Shown piece after piece: positions 1-12,620 of a stretch of 64,000 nt of DNA. This DNA is from Salvia splendens (Eukaryota > Streptophyta > Magnoliopsida > Lamiales > Lamiaceae). The stretch covers positions 10,215,901 through 10,279,900 of the forward strand of contig NC_056042.1 of assembly GCF_004379255.2 (NCBI RefSeq). The letters run 5' to 3'. Under the pieces are notes generated by a model. The model was not told where the DNA came from, searched no databases, and saw only the letters and a list, made by a program, of their open reading frames with translations. Each line of letters starts with the position of its first letter. Position 1 is the first letter of the stretch. Made by a program: the position numbers and the translations under genes.

Positions 1-2564
1 CACCAGGATGAAGACAATGCCCCGAGACCAAGCAGAAGGAATGACTTAGGAAGCTTCAAGGCGGAAGTGTATAGCAAGTACGTGCCGAAGAGCTATCGGA
101 ACGCGAAGGAGTCTGAATTCTACAATCTGACCCAAGGACGTATGACCGTGCACTCAACAGCATGACACGATATGCACCTGATCAAGTCAATACTGACGAG
201 AAGCTGTCTGATAAGTTCCGCGAGGGACTAAGGCACGAGATAAAGATGTCATTAGCGAGCCGTGGGAGACTTCCCTACGCGGAAGCACTAGCTCTAGCAC
301 TGGATATTGAGGCAGCGATGCCTAAGGAGAGCTAAGGAAATCACTACCTCGTCATCACACCACTCCGGGAGAAAAGGAAGTGGATGATTCTAGGACTCCA
401 TACGACAGAAACGGTACCAGTCGTCAGCATCGATCTCAACAGGAGAAGAGATGGAGGAAAGGAAAGTGGAAGACATCGCTGTTGTGCGAGGAATTCCAGA
501 CGTTTTTCCGAAGTGTTACTTGACCGCCGCCAGAATGTGACAAGTGGAGTTTACGATTGACCTCAACCAGGAGCCGCACCTGTGTCTAAGGCACCATATC
601 GAATGACGCCTAAAGAGTGGGAGGAACTCAAGATACAACTTCAAGAGCTCATGGACCTAGGATTCGTAGGCCTAGTGTCTCACCGTGGGGCACACCGGTG
701 CTTTTCATCAAGAAAAAGGACGGGTCGATGAGAATGTGTATCGACTATAGAGAGTTGAACAAATGACTCTCAAGAACGAGTATCCACTGCCGAGGATAGA
801 TGACCTGTTTGACCAACTCCGAGGAGCCGGCGTGTTTTCAAAGATGGACTTAAGGTCGGATATCACCAACTGAGAGTTCGAAGGGGGACATACCGAAGAC
901 CGCATTTCGTACAAGATATGATCACTATGAGTTCGTTGTGATGCGTTCGGTCTAACGAATTCACCTGTGGTATTCATGGACTTGATGAACCGGGTATTCC
1001 ATCCGTACCTGGACAAATTCTTTTTGTCTTCATAGATGACGTCCTGGTCTAGTCAAAGAACGGGAAGGAGCACGAGGAGCATCTATGAATCGCTTTTGAG
1101 ACGTTGAGGACTGAGAAGCTATACGTCAAATTTAGCAAGTGTGAATTTTGGCAGAAAGAAGAACTTTCTTGGACACATTGTATCGGCAGAAGGAATCCAA
1201 GTGGATCCCGCCAAAGTTGAGACTGTACAACAATGGAAGTCACCGTCGACACCGAACGATTTCGGAGTTCCCAGGGATTGGCAGGATACTGCCGAAGGTT
1301 CATAGAAGAGTTCTCCAAGATAGCGAGACTAATGACCCAACAACTCAAGAAAGGAGTCAAAGTCAATTGGACCCCGGAGTGTGAGGCAAGTTTTCAACTC
1401 TTGAATGAGAAATTGACCACCGCGCCAGTATTAGCTGTGCGGAGCCTGTAGTGAACTACGTAGTCCGCACCGACGATTCGAAGGTAGGACTAGGATGCGT
1501 GTTGATGCAGAACAACAAAGTGATCGCCTAAGTGTCACGACAATTGAGACCGCACGAATTGAACTACCCAACCCACGACTTGGGCTAGCAGCAGAGTGCA
1601 TTCCCTAAAGATTTGGGCACCATCTCTACGGAGTTTCGATGTGAATCTTTACGGACCACAAGAGCCTGAAATATTTATTCGAGCAGAAAGATTTGAACAT
1701 GCCACAACGAAGATGACTCGAATTAGTAAAGGACTACGATTGTGGCATCAACTACCACCCTGACAAAGCAAATGTAGTGACAGATGCTTTGAGCCGAAGG
1801 AACCATTCGCAACTAGCTGTTTTTTTTTTCTGAAGAGAGGAAAGTCTAATACGAGAGTTTAGTAAAATGCAATTGGAAGTGGTAAGGGCACCTGAAATAG
1901 TGGAAGGCCGAATTGCCACTTTAGTGGTTGAACCTAATCTAAGAACGAGAATTTGCAGCCCAACGGATGGATGCGAAACTTGAAGAAATTCGAATTGAAG
2001 TGAGAACTGGCAAATCTGGAAGTTTTAGTGAGGAGTCTGACAACGCCCTCACTTTTAAAGGGAGACTGTGCGTACCAAACGACGTGGAACTCAAGAACGA
2101 GATCATGAGTGAAGCTCATGAGACTCCATCACCGCTCACCCGGGAGCACGAAGATGTATCAAGACTTGAAAAAGTCCTTTTGGTGGAATGGCATTAAGAG
2201 AGACATAACGGCATTTGTGGAGCGCTGCTTAGCCTGCGGCAAGGAAAGGCTCTACATCAACGACCGTACGGAAAGTTACAACCCTAGAAATTCCCGAGTG
2301 GAAATGGGAGCACATCGCCATGGATTTGTGACGGCATTGCCAAAGACGCAACAAAGGAATACTGCTATATGGGTAATTATAGACCGACTCACGAAGAGTG
2401 CACACTTCATACCGATTCCAAATGCATGGATCGAGTAGCTAGCTCAGATCTACATAAAGGAAATAGTGCGACTGCATGGAGTCCTAGCGACAATCACGCC
2501 CGACCGTGACCCGAAATTTCACATCAAGATTTGGATCAGCCTACAATGTGAGCTAGGCACTCGA
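1..2564 (+). pseudogene. Tekay/Del Ty3-gypsy gag-pol remnant, copy 1 (ends at gap)
   Basis: This is a near-duplicate of 7552-10151, in the same order: gag C-terminal part (about 1-480), reverse transcriptase (about 480-1100, with the [10 protein letters not shown] and PFGLT-type blocks), RNase H (about 1100-1790) and integrase up to the DRDPKFH block, where it stops at the N gap. It is far more broken than the second copy. Most visible differences are one-base losses or gains, many in runs of the same base (for example ccc to cc and aaaa to aaa), so no long frame survives. It shares with copy 2 the same direct join of gag to pre-RT sequence, so zinc knuckle and protease are absent in both. 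It is either a degenerate duplicate or an unpolished contig end of the same locus; I favour the latter. Confidence 0.85.
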
Positions 2565-2664
2565 NNNNNNNNNNNNNNNNNNNNNNNNNNNNNNNNNNNN
2601 NNNNNNNNNNNNNNNNNNNNNNNNNNNNNNNNNNNNNNNNNNNNNNNNNNNNNNNNNNNNNNNN
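2565..2664. other. Assembly gap of 100 N
   Basis: Exactly 100 N bases. This is the conventional placeholder for a scaffold join of unknown size, so order, distance and even true adjacency of the flanking contigs are not established by sequence. Confidence 0.98.
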
Positions 2665-4405
2665 TTTTCTTCATCCTCTCCATTCAAACATTGTTTTGAC
2701 TCCCTCATGCATATAGTGAGTGTAGGGATTTCAAATCTAGGAATTTAATCGTGGGAATTCGTGTTGAATGAGAATAAATTGTGAATATGCGTTTTGAATG
2801 AATTTGTGTGAAGTTAAATGAATCATGGGTGAATGATGTGTGATTATAGGAGAACATGATTGTGAGAACCTTTTTAAGCATGGTTGTGTGTTGGAAGCAT
2901 AAAAAGGTTGTGTTTGGATGAATGAGGATAAAACCCTAATTCGAATTTTGAAGCATGAAATCTGTAGGGTTCGGATAGTAGGTTCCGACACATGTTTGAC
3001 TGACCAAACGAACTTCTTTTTGTATGATTCTTTTTCTGAGTAAACCTCAAGGTGTCTTCTGTGTCGTGTGTGAATTTCAACCTATTTGGACGAAAGATGA
3101 ATATTTGGTGAATTGTTGAAGTTGACTGCGCAGTTCTGCCAGAAATTATTTTTCTCGACCAGTGAGTTACGTTTTCAATTTGACAGACATAAAGAGATTA
3201 TTTTGATGTGAACTTTTAACTGAATGATATTCGATGTGTCTACTGCATTGTGGGAAAGTTTCAGCCCCAACGGGGGCCGGATGAATTTTAAATGATTTTT
3301 ACAAAATGACCGCGCTTTTCTGCCAGATTTCTATCCTTGCGAAAATAACGATGTTGTTGTGTTTAAATGATATACATGATATGTATGTGTTATGGAACCC
3401 ACTCTATGATGAAGTGATGTGTTATTCGATGATGCATGCTACGGTGTGCTTCCTTTTGTTGTTGGGGAAAAGGGAAACGTTGGGGACATGCATAATTATG
3501 AGTCAATGTTTGTTATTGATTGGTAATACATATTATCAAAGGTGATAACTCATGCACGAAGCGTGATAACAAAGGGAAAGAAGTACTTAAGGTCTAAACG
3601 GTCGAGGTGGGCTTTCTTTTAATTAGGACACAATGTCCTAAATACTTTATCGTTGGAAAATTACTATGTTTATCATGCCGTGATTTGTTTTAACATGCCT
3701 ATCTGATGTGGCTGTTGCCACTGTTATATAAATCGAATTCGGGTCCTCGTAGGGCCGCAAACCTTACTTGGATTAGTGTACACCTATGGTAGACTGTGTG
3801 CTAGCGTACGGGCTGGCCGGTCTAGTGACCTGGTTTGCGGCATTCCTTGTCATGTATTGGCAGATATGGCTAACGTCTATGGGAAAATGACTGATCAATC
3901 GACTTTTACTATGGGAAATGATTTTGAGTGCCTCGGGCCTTTCTAAAGCTAAACCCCGATGGTTACTTACGTATGGCATGATAAATTATATTTTTACTAA
4001 AAAAAATGTTTTCGGCATGAGCCACTGAGTATTATTTTTATAGTACTCAGCCCTGCATGTGTTTTCCCTATGTGCAGGTGAGCGGCGACGACGGTTGGTG
4101 GTGTTGAGCAAATATCAATAAACTATGGTTGTCTTGAAACACCGAGTGTCGTTGTGTCTTCACACATGACTTCACTTTTTCTTGGATGCTTCCGCTGTGA
4201 CATTTCCTTTACTTGTCTTTTATTAAACTTTGAAGCTGTCTATTTGAATGTTTGAAAACTTGGTATCTTTTGAATAATGTCAAACCCTTGGTCGTTTTAT
4301 TAATTCTGGGTCAAACCTTTATTGAAACCCTAGGTTTATGTCTGTTCTTTAAGTTCTTTAATCACGATCGCCCGCATTTATTAACCCTAAAGGGCGGTCG
4401 TGACA
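2665..4405 (+). repeat. 5' LTR of Tekay element (left end missing)
   Basis: The stretch from about 3021 to 4405 matches 11221-12620 with scattered substitutions and short indels. It ends in TGACA at 4401-4405, followed after 3 nt by a PBS. The first 356 nt (2665-3020) do not resemble the corresponding part of the 3' LTR. The true LTR start is lost in the N gap. Confidence 0.8.
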
Positions 4406-4408
4406 GTT

Positions 4409-4420
4409 TGGTATCAGAGC
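4409..4420 (+). other. Primer binding site, initiator tRNA-Met type
   Basis: The sequence TGGTATCAGAGC is the standard complement to the 3' end of plant initiator tRNA-Met used by many plant LTR retrotransposons. It lies 3 nt after the LTR end and fixes the element's orientation as plus. Confidence 0.92.
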
Positions 4421-7404
4421 CTCAGTTCTTTCCGCTCTGGACCCAAGAGCCTTGTTGAGTCAAAGTCTATTCATGTGTAAATTTACTAATTGATAATCGT
4501 CAAAGGCCACAACCGCAGCTCGCCCCGCCCAACCACGAAGAAAGGGGTAAAAATTTTTTGTGAGTTTTGGATTGAATTACCGAAGCTTGGAAATTTTCGA
4601 TGGGAATCAAAGATAATATGACGTCTTTGAAAATGTTGCTTGGAAGTGTGGGATGATGAAAATACATGGATATGAAATTGCTAATACGACTATGCAAAAA
4701 TGATGAATATTGTTGTGCACACCCCGATAAGAAAAATCGGAGAATATGTGATTGGACTTCTATGAGTTTGGATAGATGAAATTCTAAATGATTGAAATTA
4801 CATGAATTGTGAAACGTGACGTATGAGTGTGATTACTTAATTATACTATGAAACAACACCTGTGGGAAATAAGTAAACACTATGGATTCTGGAAAATGTT
4901 GTGAAGATATGAATCGGGAGACACTATGAGAATATACAATTGCTTTTGTTTAACAGTGAGGCATGATGGCGTTGAATGTGCTGGATATTGAAGTATGATT
5001 GTGAACTTGTATTGGTTGATGTTGGGATTTGCTATTACGTCCACGAAACCGCAAAATTTACTTGAAGAAAATACATGTTGCTTCCATGAACGACAAAATT
5101 TTATGCCTAGGCGGTTGAAATTTCATGACCATGAAACTGTGAGCATGATACGCGTGTAGTTGCGAGTTGTGTTTGTGATACAGATGAGCATGATGATTTA
5201 TGAAATGCGATTCCATGGATGATTGATTGACTGAGTGTTGTTATTCACATTTATTAATGTACGATGTTTGTTATGCTATGGAACACCAAATGACTTATAC
5301 GAAAATGTGTTGATTGTGCAATATATGATGACGTTTATGTGGTGAAAATTCATGACCGATGAATTACGAGGTATTGTATAGAACCACTATTAAAGTGAAA
5401 TGTGGAACTTTTGAACTTTGTTGCGAACGTAGGAGCCATATGAAGCTTGAGTTAGGTAATGATCAAATATACGTTGAAGTACGAGACTTTAAGCTATGCT
5501 TGAAATTATAGAGTGCCTAAGAGGTAGGCCAGACTGAACGTGCTAGAACTTAGTTGTAAGTTGACAACTGCAATATCACTTTCCTGAGTGATAAAACCAA
5601 CGAAAATATATATTTCGAACTTTGGTGTATCCTCACAATGGCGAGATCATACCTAAGATCTAATAAAACTATGCATTCTTGCATACCATGCCAAAGTTGC
5701 GATGCGACACAAATACGACGACGTTTACGACACTTTAAGACCACGTGTGCAATGGCAATGCATTTCGAAAACTACGTGGCATGGCAAGGAGACTTTGAAG
5801 ATGCGACCATCAAAAAAAGTTGTTAATTTCGACGATACGATGAATCTCAACTTGGAATCCACGATTTCATAGAACGATGTTACCATGTTCAGGCTCACGA
5901 AAAATGTGCGAGGGAGTGCGACCCTCGTAGCTAGAATGAACGATTTTTAAATCAACAGTACTTACTTGGATTCTAAGAATTTTTTTTTGGAACCTTTCAA
6001 TTAACGGTGAGCCCTTGTCTATTTAAGGCCTTGTTCGACTCACAATTCGCAAGTAATGCCTATTATTTCTTTTCCTATACCGAGTCATGACTCACTTTCA
6101 GTTCTTGGAAATTTGTGCTTGCCTATGTAACTTTGGACATCTTGATTAGTAGTCTTCTTTGATTCATCTTTCGTAAGGACAATATTTTGACCTTATGAGC
6201 TTCAGTCATTGAACTTCATTCCTAAAGTTGTTTGCAGTTTTGACCTTCAGTATGATCACATCTCCCATACATGTTTCTTCAAAGGATGAAACATTCCTCT
6301 TGGAACTTTTGTACACCTTTTTATTTCGTAACTATGCATGTGGCAAGTTCTTTCTTGCAGAAGTGAAATTCTTTTTAGCTCGGTTTCACTACATATATTG
6401 TTTCATACTCAATGATTTTTTTTTCTACAACACCAAGTTAAGGATATCCTGTTCTCTTCTTCCCTAACGGGTTGATCGTGTTAAATTTCTGAAAAGTTCC
6501 ATTCACTTTGAGTTGTCTTTAACAGAACTGCGAACCCATTGATGTGATTTCATCTTTTCCAATAACATGATGTTGTTGAACCATCATTTGTACTACTTCA
6601 TGACATTTTCCATGTTTCTAAATCCTGCCGCGACTGATTATTTTAGGCCTTGATATGTTTGAACGATATCCTTCATTGCTGTCCGGAATTTTGGAAATTG
6701 TGATCTAGCAGTCGGCTATGGAATTTGAGAATTTTTGCAGTTTCATCCTGTTTCCATGACCTATCTCATGTTCTTCCGAGCTCTCATAAGAAGTAAATTC
6801 TCAAAGCTTTATGGTTTTATTTGATACCTCTAAACCATTTAATTCTCAGAATGGACAGGTTGAGTCCAATGAAACTCAATCATTGCATTGTTGTCCTTGT
6901 TTCCTTGATTAATTTTGGAGCCTTCCCGACTAAAGACATCTTAGCAATGTTGCAACAATTTGAAATCTGTTCATATCCAAGTAAGACTGTTGGGTCAAAT
7001 TTCGAATCCTTAATACTAGACGGTAGGGAAATGCAGTAGTTGACTTGGATTTACACAAGGAATAAGTTTCTATAGTCAGACATGCTCAAAAATGGCACAC
7101 CAACCAGAACGTCGACATAACTGACGAGATACATTTATGAGTGAACGATCGATCGAACGACAAGCGAATAATGAATATGAGAAGATGTATCTACGGTCAC
7201 CATCGTGCGAGGAAATTATAGAGGGAGTACAAGCCCCTTCATAGAGTTTATTGCACAAATTAAACATCGTCAACAAGAGAGAACATATGAAAGGTGACGA
7301 GAAAGAGCCACAGGACGATGAGACGATCGAGAAAAGAAATGTGTGATAATACCATGAAAATTAGAAAACTGTGTGGGAGTTGGAAGACAAAACAAGGAGA
7401 GTTA
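4421..7404 (+). other. Retrotransposon leader and decayed 5' gag region, no intact gene
   Basis: About 3 kb with no convincing reading frame. The left two thirds are AT-rich with short random ORFs. From about 7075 onward the bases become gag-like but are broken by stops. I see no other gene in it; it is much longer than a normal Tekay leader, so further insertions or divergent filler are likely. Confidence 0.6.
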
Positions 7405-8015
7405 ATAGAAATTTTTCATGGGAGGACCGGCCAAGGCCGAATCATGGATACGCGCACTAGAGTGAATTTTTGCAGTCCTAGGATGCAATGATCGAGAACG
7501 GTTAAGTTGTGTGAACTACCAACTGACCGACGCTGCCGACTTCTGGTGGGACACTAGGATGAAGACAATGCCCCGAGACCAAGCAGAAGGAATGACTTAG
7601 GAAGCTTCAAGGCGGAAGTGTATAGCAAGTACGTGCCGAAGAGCTATCGGAACGCGAAGGAGTCTGAATTCTACAATCTGACCCAAGGACGTATGACCGT
7701 GCACTCAACAGCATGACACGATATGCACCTGATCAAGTCAATACTGACGAGAAGCTGTCTGATAAGTTCCGCGAGGGACTAAGGCACGAGATAAAGATGT
7801 CATTAGCGAGCCGTGGGAGACTTCCCTACGCGGAAGCACTAGCTCTAGCACTGGATATTGAGGCAGCGATGCCTAAGGAGAGAGCTAAGGAAATCACTAC
7901 CTCGTCATCACACCACTCCCGGGAGAAAAGGAAGTGGGATGATTCTAGGACTCCATACGACAGAAAACGGTACCAGTCGAGTCAGCATCGATCTCAACAA
8001 GGAGAAGAGATGGAG
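7405..8015 (+). pseudogene. Tekay gag remnant
   Basis: The conceptual translation reads as a retrotransposon gag: an AESW-like start near 7430, a LTDAADFWWDT block near 7525-7555, then YSKYVPKSYRN, and from 7713 an open stretch with RYAPDQVNTDEKLSDKFREG, the usual end of the gag core. Gag would form the cytoplasmic particle that packages element RNA. Frameshifts separate the pieces. After the lysine/arginine-rich tail the frame runs straight into pre-RT sequence (VVRGIPDVFP) near 8020, so the CCHC zinc knuckle and the protease are deleted. Copy 1 has the same junction. Confidence 0.8.
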
Positions 8016-8660
8016 GAAAGGAAAGTGGAAGACATCGCTGTTGTGCGAGGAATTCCAGACGTTTTTCCGAAGTGTTACTTGGACCGCCGCCAGACTGACA
8101 AGTGGAGTTTACGATTGACCTCAAACCAGGAGCCGCACCTGTGTCTAAGGCACCATATCGAATGACGCCTAAAGAGTGGGAGGAACTCAAGATACAACTT
8201 CAAGAGCTCATGGACCTAGGATTCGTAGGCCTAGTGTCTCACCGTGGGGCACACCGGTGCTTTTCATCAAGAAAAAGGACGGGTCGATGAGAATGTGTAT
8301 CGACTATAGAGAGTTGAACAAATTGACTCTCAAGAACGAGTATCCACTGCCGAGGATAGATGACCTGTTTGACCAACTCCGAGGAGCCGGCGTGTTTTCA
8401 AAGATGGACTTAAGGTCCGGATATCACCAACTGAGAGTTCGAAGGGAGGACATACCGAAGACCGCATTTCGTACAAGATATGATCACTATGAGTTCGTTG
8501 TGATGCCGTTCGGTCTAACGAATTCACCTGTGGTATTCATGGACTTGATGAACCGGGTATTCCATCCGTACCTGGACAAATTCTTTTTGGTCTTCATAGA
8601 TGACGTCCTGGTCTAGTCAAAGAACGGGAAGGAGCACGAGGAGCATCTATGAATCGCTTT
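8016..8660 (+). pseudogene. Tekay reverse transcriptase remnant
   Basis: Reverse transcriptase would copy element RNA into DNA. Visible blocks in order are [17 protein letters not shown] (8108 on), [18 protein letters not shown] (about 8270-8320), [15 protein letters not shown] (about 8400), [20 protein letters not shown] (about 8462-8520) and the catalytic FIDD box at 8593-8604. A frameshift near 8240 divides the domain and a TAG at 8615 follows DVLV, where a tyrosine is usual. The ATG-like starts seen by ORF prediction are not meaningful, since the protein was part of a gag-pol polyprotein. Confidence 0.88.
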
Positions 8661-9360
8661 TGAGACGTTGAGGACTGAGAAGCTATACGTCAAATTTAGC
8701 AAGTGTGAATTTTGGCAGAAAGAAGTAAACTTTCTTGGACACATTGTATCGGCAGAAGGAATCCAAGTGGATCCCGCCAAAGTTGAGACTGTACAACAAT
8801 GGAAGTCACCGTCGACACCGAACGAGATTCGGAGTTTCCCAGGGATTGGCAGGATACTGCCGAAGGTTCATAGAAGAGTTCTCCAAGATAGCGAGACTAA
8901 TGACCCAACAACTCAAGAAAGGAGTCAAAGTCAATTGGACCCCGGAGTGTGAGGCAAGTTTTCAACTCTTGAATGAGAAATTGACCACCGCGCCAGTATT
9001 AGCTGTGCCGGAGCCTGTAGTGAACTACGTAGTCCGCACCGACGATTCGAAGGTAGGACTAGGATGCGTGTTGATGCAGAACAACAAAGTGATCGCCTAA
9101 GTGTCACGACAATTGAGACCGCACGAATTGAACTACCCAACCCACGACTTGGGGCTAGCAGCAAGAGTGCATTCCCTAAAGATTTGGAGGCACCATCTCT
9201 ACGGAGTTCGATGTGAAATCTTTACGGACCACAAGAGCCTGAAATATTTATTCGAGCAGAAAGATTTGAACATGCCACAACGAAGATGACTCGAATTAGT
9301 AAAGGACTACGATTGTGGCATCAACTACCACCCTGACAAAGCAAATGTAGTGACAGATGC
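8661..9360 (+). pseudogene. Tekay RT connection and RNase H remnant
   Basis: This continues the RT thumb and RNase H: KFSKCEFWQ and FLGHIVSAEGIQVDP near 8690-8770, then after a frameshift near 8835 GLAGYCRRFIEEFSKIA, VKVNWTPECEASF, the RNase H block near 9035-9075, and ITDHKSL-type and TDALSRR blocks up to 9370. Stop codons at 9098-9100 and 9287-9289 interrupt it. RNase H would remove the RNA strand during reverse transcription. Confidence 0.85.
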
Positions 9361-10454
9361 TTTGAGCCGAAGGAACCATTCGCAACTAGCTGTTTTTTTT
9401 TTTCTGATGGAAGAGGAAAGTCTAATACGAGAGTTTAGTAAAATGCAATTGGAAGTGGTAAGGGCACCTGAAATAGTGGAAGGCCGAATTGCCACTTTAG
9501 TAGTTGAACCTAATCTAAGAACGAGAATCATTGCAGCCCAACGGATGGATGCGAAACTTGAAGAAATTCGAATTGAAGTGAGAACTGGCAAATCTGGAAG
9601 TTTTAGTGAGGAGTCTGACAACGCCCTCACTTTTAAAGGGAGACTGTGCGTACCAAACAACGTGGAACTCAAGAACGAGATCATGAGTGAAGCTCATGAG
9701 ACTCCATACACCGCTCACCCGGGAAGCACGAAGATGTATCAAGACTTGAAAAAGTCCTTTAGGTGGAATGGCATTAAGAGAGACATAACGGCATTTGTGG
9801 AGCGCTGCTTAGCCTGCCGGCAAGGAAAGGCTCTACATCAACGACCGTACGGAAAGTTACAACCACTAGAAATTCCCGAGTGGAAATGGGAACACATCGC
9901 CATGGATTTTGTGACGGCATTGCCAAAGACGCAACAAAGGAATACTGCTATATGGGTAATTATAGACCGACTCACGAAGAGTGCACACTTCATACCGATT
10001 CCCGAAATGCATGGATCGAGTAAGCTAGCTCAGATCTACATAAAGGAAATAGTGCGACTGCATGGAGTCCTAGCGACAATCACGCCCGACCGTGACCCGA
10101 AATTTCACATCAAGATTTTGGATCAGCCTACAATGTGAGCTAGGCACTCGACTGAACTTCAGCACAACATTTCACCCGCAGACGGACGGGCAATCCGAAA
10201 GAACGATCCAAACCCTCGAGGATATGTTGAGAGCCGTGGTGTTAGACCAAGGAAGAAGTTGGGAGTCTGCACTACCACTAATTGAGTTCGCCTACTACAA
10301 CAGTTTCCAGGCAACGATAAACATGGCGCCGTACGAAGCCTTGTATGGGAGGAAGTGTAGATCCCCGCTCTACTGGGACGAAGTTGGTGAGAAATCATGG
10401 GCACGAAGAAGCCACGTGGGAGAATGTGGAAAGAATGATAGAGCTGTACCCTGA
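9350..10454 (+). pseudogene. Tekay integrase remnant, C-terminally truncated
   Basis: An open stretch at 9350-10138 holds the N-terminal HHCC zinc region (AHPGSTKMYQDL, CLAC) and the first catalytic Asp (MDFVTALP). The second motif reads TPDRDPKF. After a frameshift near 10130 the next frame carries HPQTDGQSERT with the catalytic Glu and YEALYGRKCRSP. The frame ends at about 10454. The GPY/F region and any chromodomain, which in Tekay directs insertion, are absent: the sequence jumps to the usual polyprotein tail next to the purine tract. Integrase would join element DNA to the host chromosome; this copy cannot. Confidence 0.88.
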
Positions 10455-10498
10455 ACTCTTTCCTTGAGGATACCAAATTTCGGGACGAAATTTCTTTT

Positions 10499-10511
10499 AA
10501 GAGTGGTAGGA
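10499..10511 (+). other. Polypurine tract of Tekay element
   Basis: AAGAGTGGTAGGA directly precedes the LTR start TGTAACGCCCC at 10512. Purine-rich tracts here prime plus-strand synthesis. One T pair interrupts the purine run. Confidence 0.75.
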
Positions 10512-12620
10512 TGTAACGCCCCACTTTTCGAACCCTAAGACGATATCTTTAATTTCTTTTAATGTCGCGAATTAAATGACGAATTGTTATGTGATTTCTT
10601 TGGTGACCTAATTTTGATTTGACAGAGTCAACTTCGTTGATTTTTATGACGTGGCTTTTAAATAATTGATGCGGGATGAAATATATTGCAGTGAATTATT
10701 TTCCTAAGGGTGAGTGAGATTAAATAGGATCATCAATTTTTCATCTTGCCCTTTTCGATCACTATAATTATTGGAGATGAATTCTATTTTCTTGGATTTA
10801 ATTATTTGTTTGGGATAATCATCCAAATTAAATCCAAAGCCCAATTACTTTATTTCATCATGAGAAAAAAATCGATCCCTATGCTACTCCAAGGGAGGTT
10901 TCGAAATTTCCCTAACTATGGGAGGAGGAAATTATTCCAGTATATTAATTGATCTCCTAATTATTTCTTTCCATGAATGAATTGGAATATCCTAGCAAAT
11001 CTGGCCTTACCTTATTCTATTAAAGATTTAGAAATTTTTCCTTGTGGGAGGAACCCAATTACACGCCTACTTCTGTAACGCCCGTACTTTTTAAGTACTA
11101 AATTAAAAAAATTTCATGAATTAGTTAAAATGAATTTCTGTCGTCATGCTATGCTTTTCGTTATTTTTTGTTGGAGTTGGGAACGATGAAATTAATTAAA
11201 GTTTTCCGTGAACTTTAATTAATTTTGTACGATTCTTTTTTCTGAGTAACCCTCAAGGTGTTTTCTGTGTCGTGTGTGAATTTCAACCTATTTGGACTAA
11301 AGATGAATATTTGGTGAATATGTGAAGTTGACTGCGCAGTTCTGCTAGAAATTATTTTTCTCGACCAGTGAGTTACGTTTTCGATTTGACTGACCTAAAA
11401 AGATTATTTTGATGTGAAATTTTAACTGAATGATATTCGATGTGTCTACTGTATTGTGGGAATGTTTCATCCCCAATGGAGGCCGGATGGATTTTAAATG
11501 ATTTTTACAAAATGACCGCGCTTTTCTGCCAGATTTCTGTCCTTGCGAAAATAACGATGTTGTTGTGTTTTAAATGATATACATGATATGTATGTGTTAA
11601 GGAACCCACTCTATGATGAAGTGATGTGTTATTCGATGATGCATGCTACGGTGTGCTTCCTTTTGTTGTTGGGGAAAAGGGAAACGTTGGGGACATGCAT
11701 AATTATGAGTCAATGTTTGTGACTGATTGGTAATACATATTATCTTAAGGTGATAACTCATGCACGAAGCGTGATAGCAAAGGGAAAGAAGTACTTAAGG
11801 TCTAAACGGTCGAGGTGGGCTTTCTTTTAACTAAGGACAATGTCCTAAATGCTTTATCTGTGGAAATTACTATGTTTATCATGTCGTGTTTTGTTTTAAC
11901 ATGCCTATCTGATGTGGCTTTTGCCACTATTATTTAAATCAAATTCGGGTCCTCGTAGGGCCGCAAACCCTACTTGGATTAGTGTACACCTATGGTAGAT
12001 CGTGTGCTAGCGTACGGGCTGGCCGGTCTAGTGACCTGGTTTGCGGCCGCATTCCTTGTCATGTATTGGCAGATATGGCTAACGTCTATGGGAAAATGAC
12101 TGATCAGTCGACTTTTACTATGGGAAATGATTTTGAGTGCCTCGGGCCTTTCTAAAGCTAAACCCCGATGGTTACTTACGTATGGCATGATAAAATATAT
12201 TTTTACTAAAAAAAATATTTTCGGCATGAGCCACTGAGTATTATTTTTATAGTACTCAGCCCTGCATGTGTTTTCCCTATGTGCAGGTTGAGCGGCGACG
12301 AGCGGTTGGTGGTGTTGAGCAAATATCAATATAAACTATGGTTGTCTTGAAACACCGAGTGTCGTTGTGTCTTCACACATGACTTCACTCTTTTCTTGGA
12401 TGCTTCCGCTGTGATATTTCCTTTACTTGTCTTTTATTAAACTTTGAAGCTGTCTATTTGAATGTTTGAAAACTTGGTATCTTTTGAATAATGTCAAACC
12501 CTTGGTCGTTTTATTAATTCTGGGTCAAACCTTTATTGAAACCCTAGTTTTCTATGTCTGTTCTTTAAGTTCTTTAATCACGATCGCCCGCATTTATTAA
12601 CCCTAAAGGGCGGTTGGACA
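10512..12620 (+). repeat. 3' LTR of Tekay element, mosaic
   Basis: It starts TGTAACGCCCC after the purine tract and ends GGACA at 12620. A second LTR-like start, TGTAACGCCC, lies inside at 11074-11083. Only from about 11221 onward does it match the 5' LTR (3021-4405). So 10512-11073 and 11074-12620 may be parts of two different LTRs joined by insertion or recombination. Confidence 0.7.

Larger units (their letters stand above)
2665..12620 (+). mobile_element. Tekay/Del-lineage Ty3/gypsy retrotransposon, degenerate
   Basis: The parts are in LTR retrotransposon order: 5' LTR (cut by the gap at its left end), PBS at 4409, leader, gag, RT, RNase H, integrase, purine tract at 10499 and 3' LTR. 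RT and IN wording is that of the Tekay/Del chromoviruses (lineage assignment from recalled family consensus, not a search). The element is not functional: stops and frameshifts are spread through pol, the zinc knuckle/protease segment and the integrase C-terminus with any chromodomain are missing, and the two LTRs match only over their 3' approximately 1.4 kb. The last LTR base is taken as the CA at 12620. The target-site duplication cannot be read because the left edge lies in the gap. Confidence 0.8.

Noticed and set aside
3306..3545. 79-codon ORF in the Tekay 5' LTR
   Set aside because: It lies wholly within LTR sequence that is repeated at about 11506-11745 and carries changes that break the frame there.
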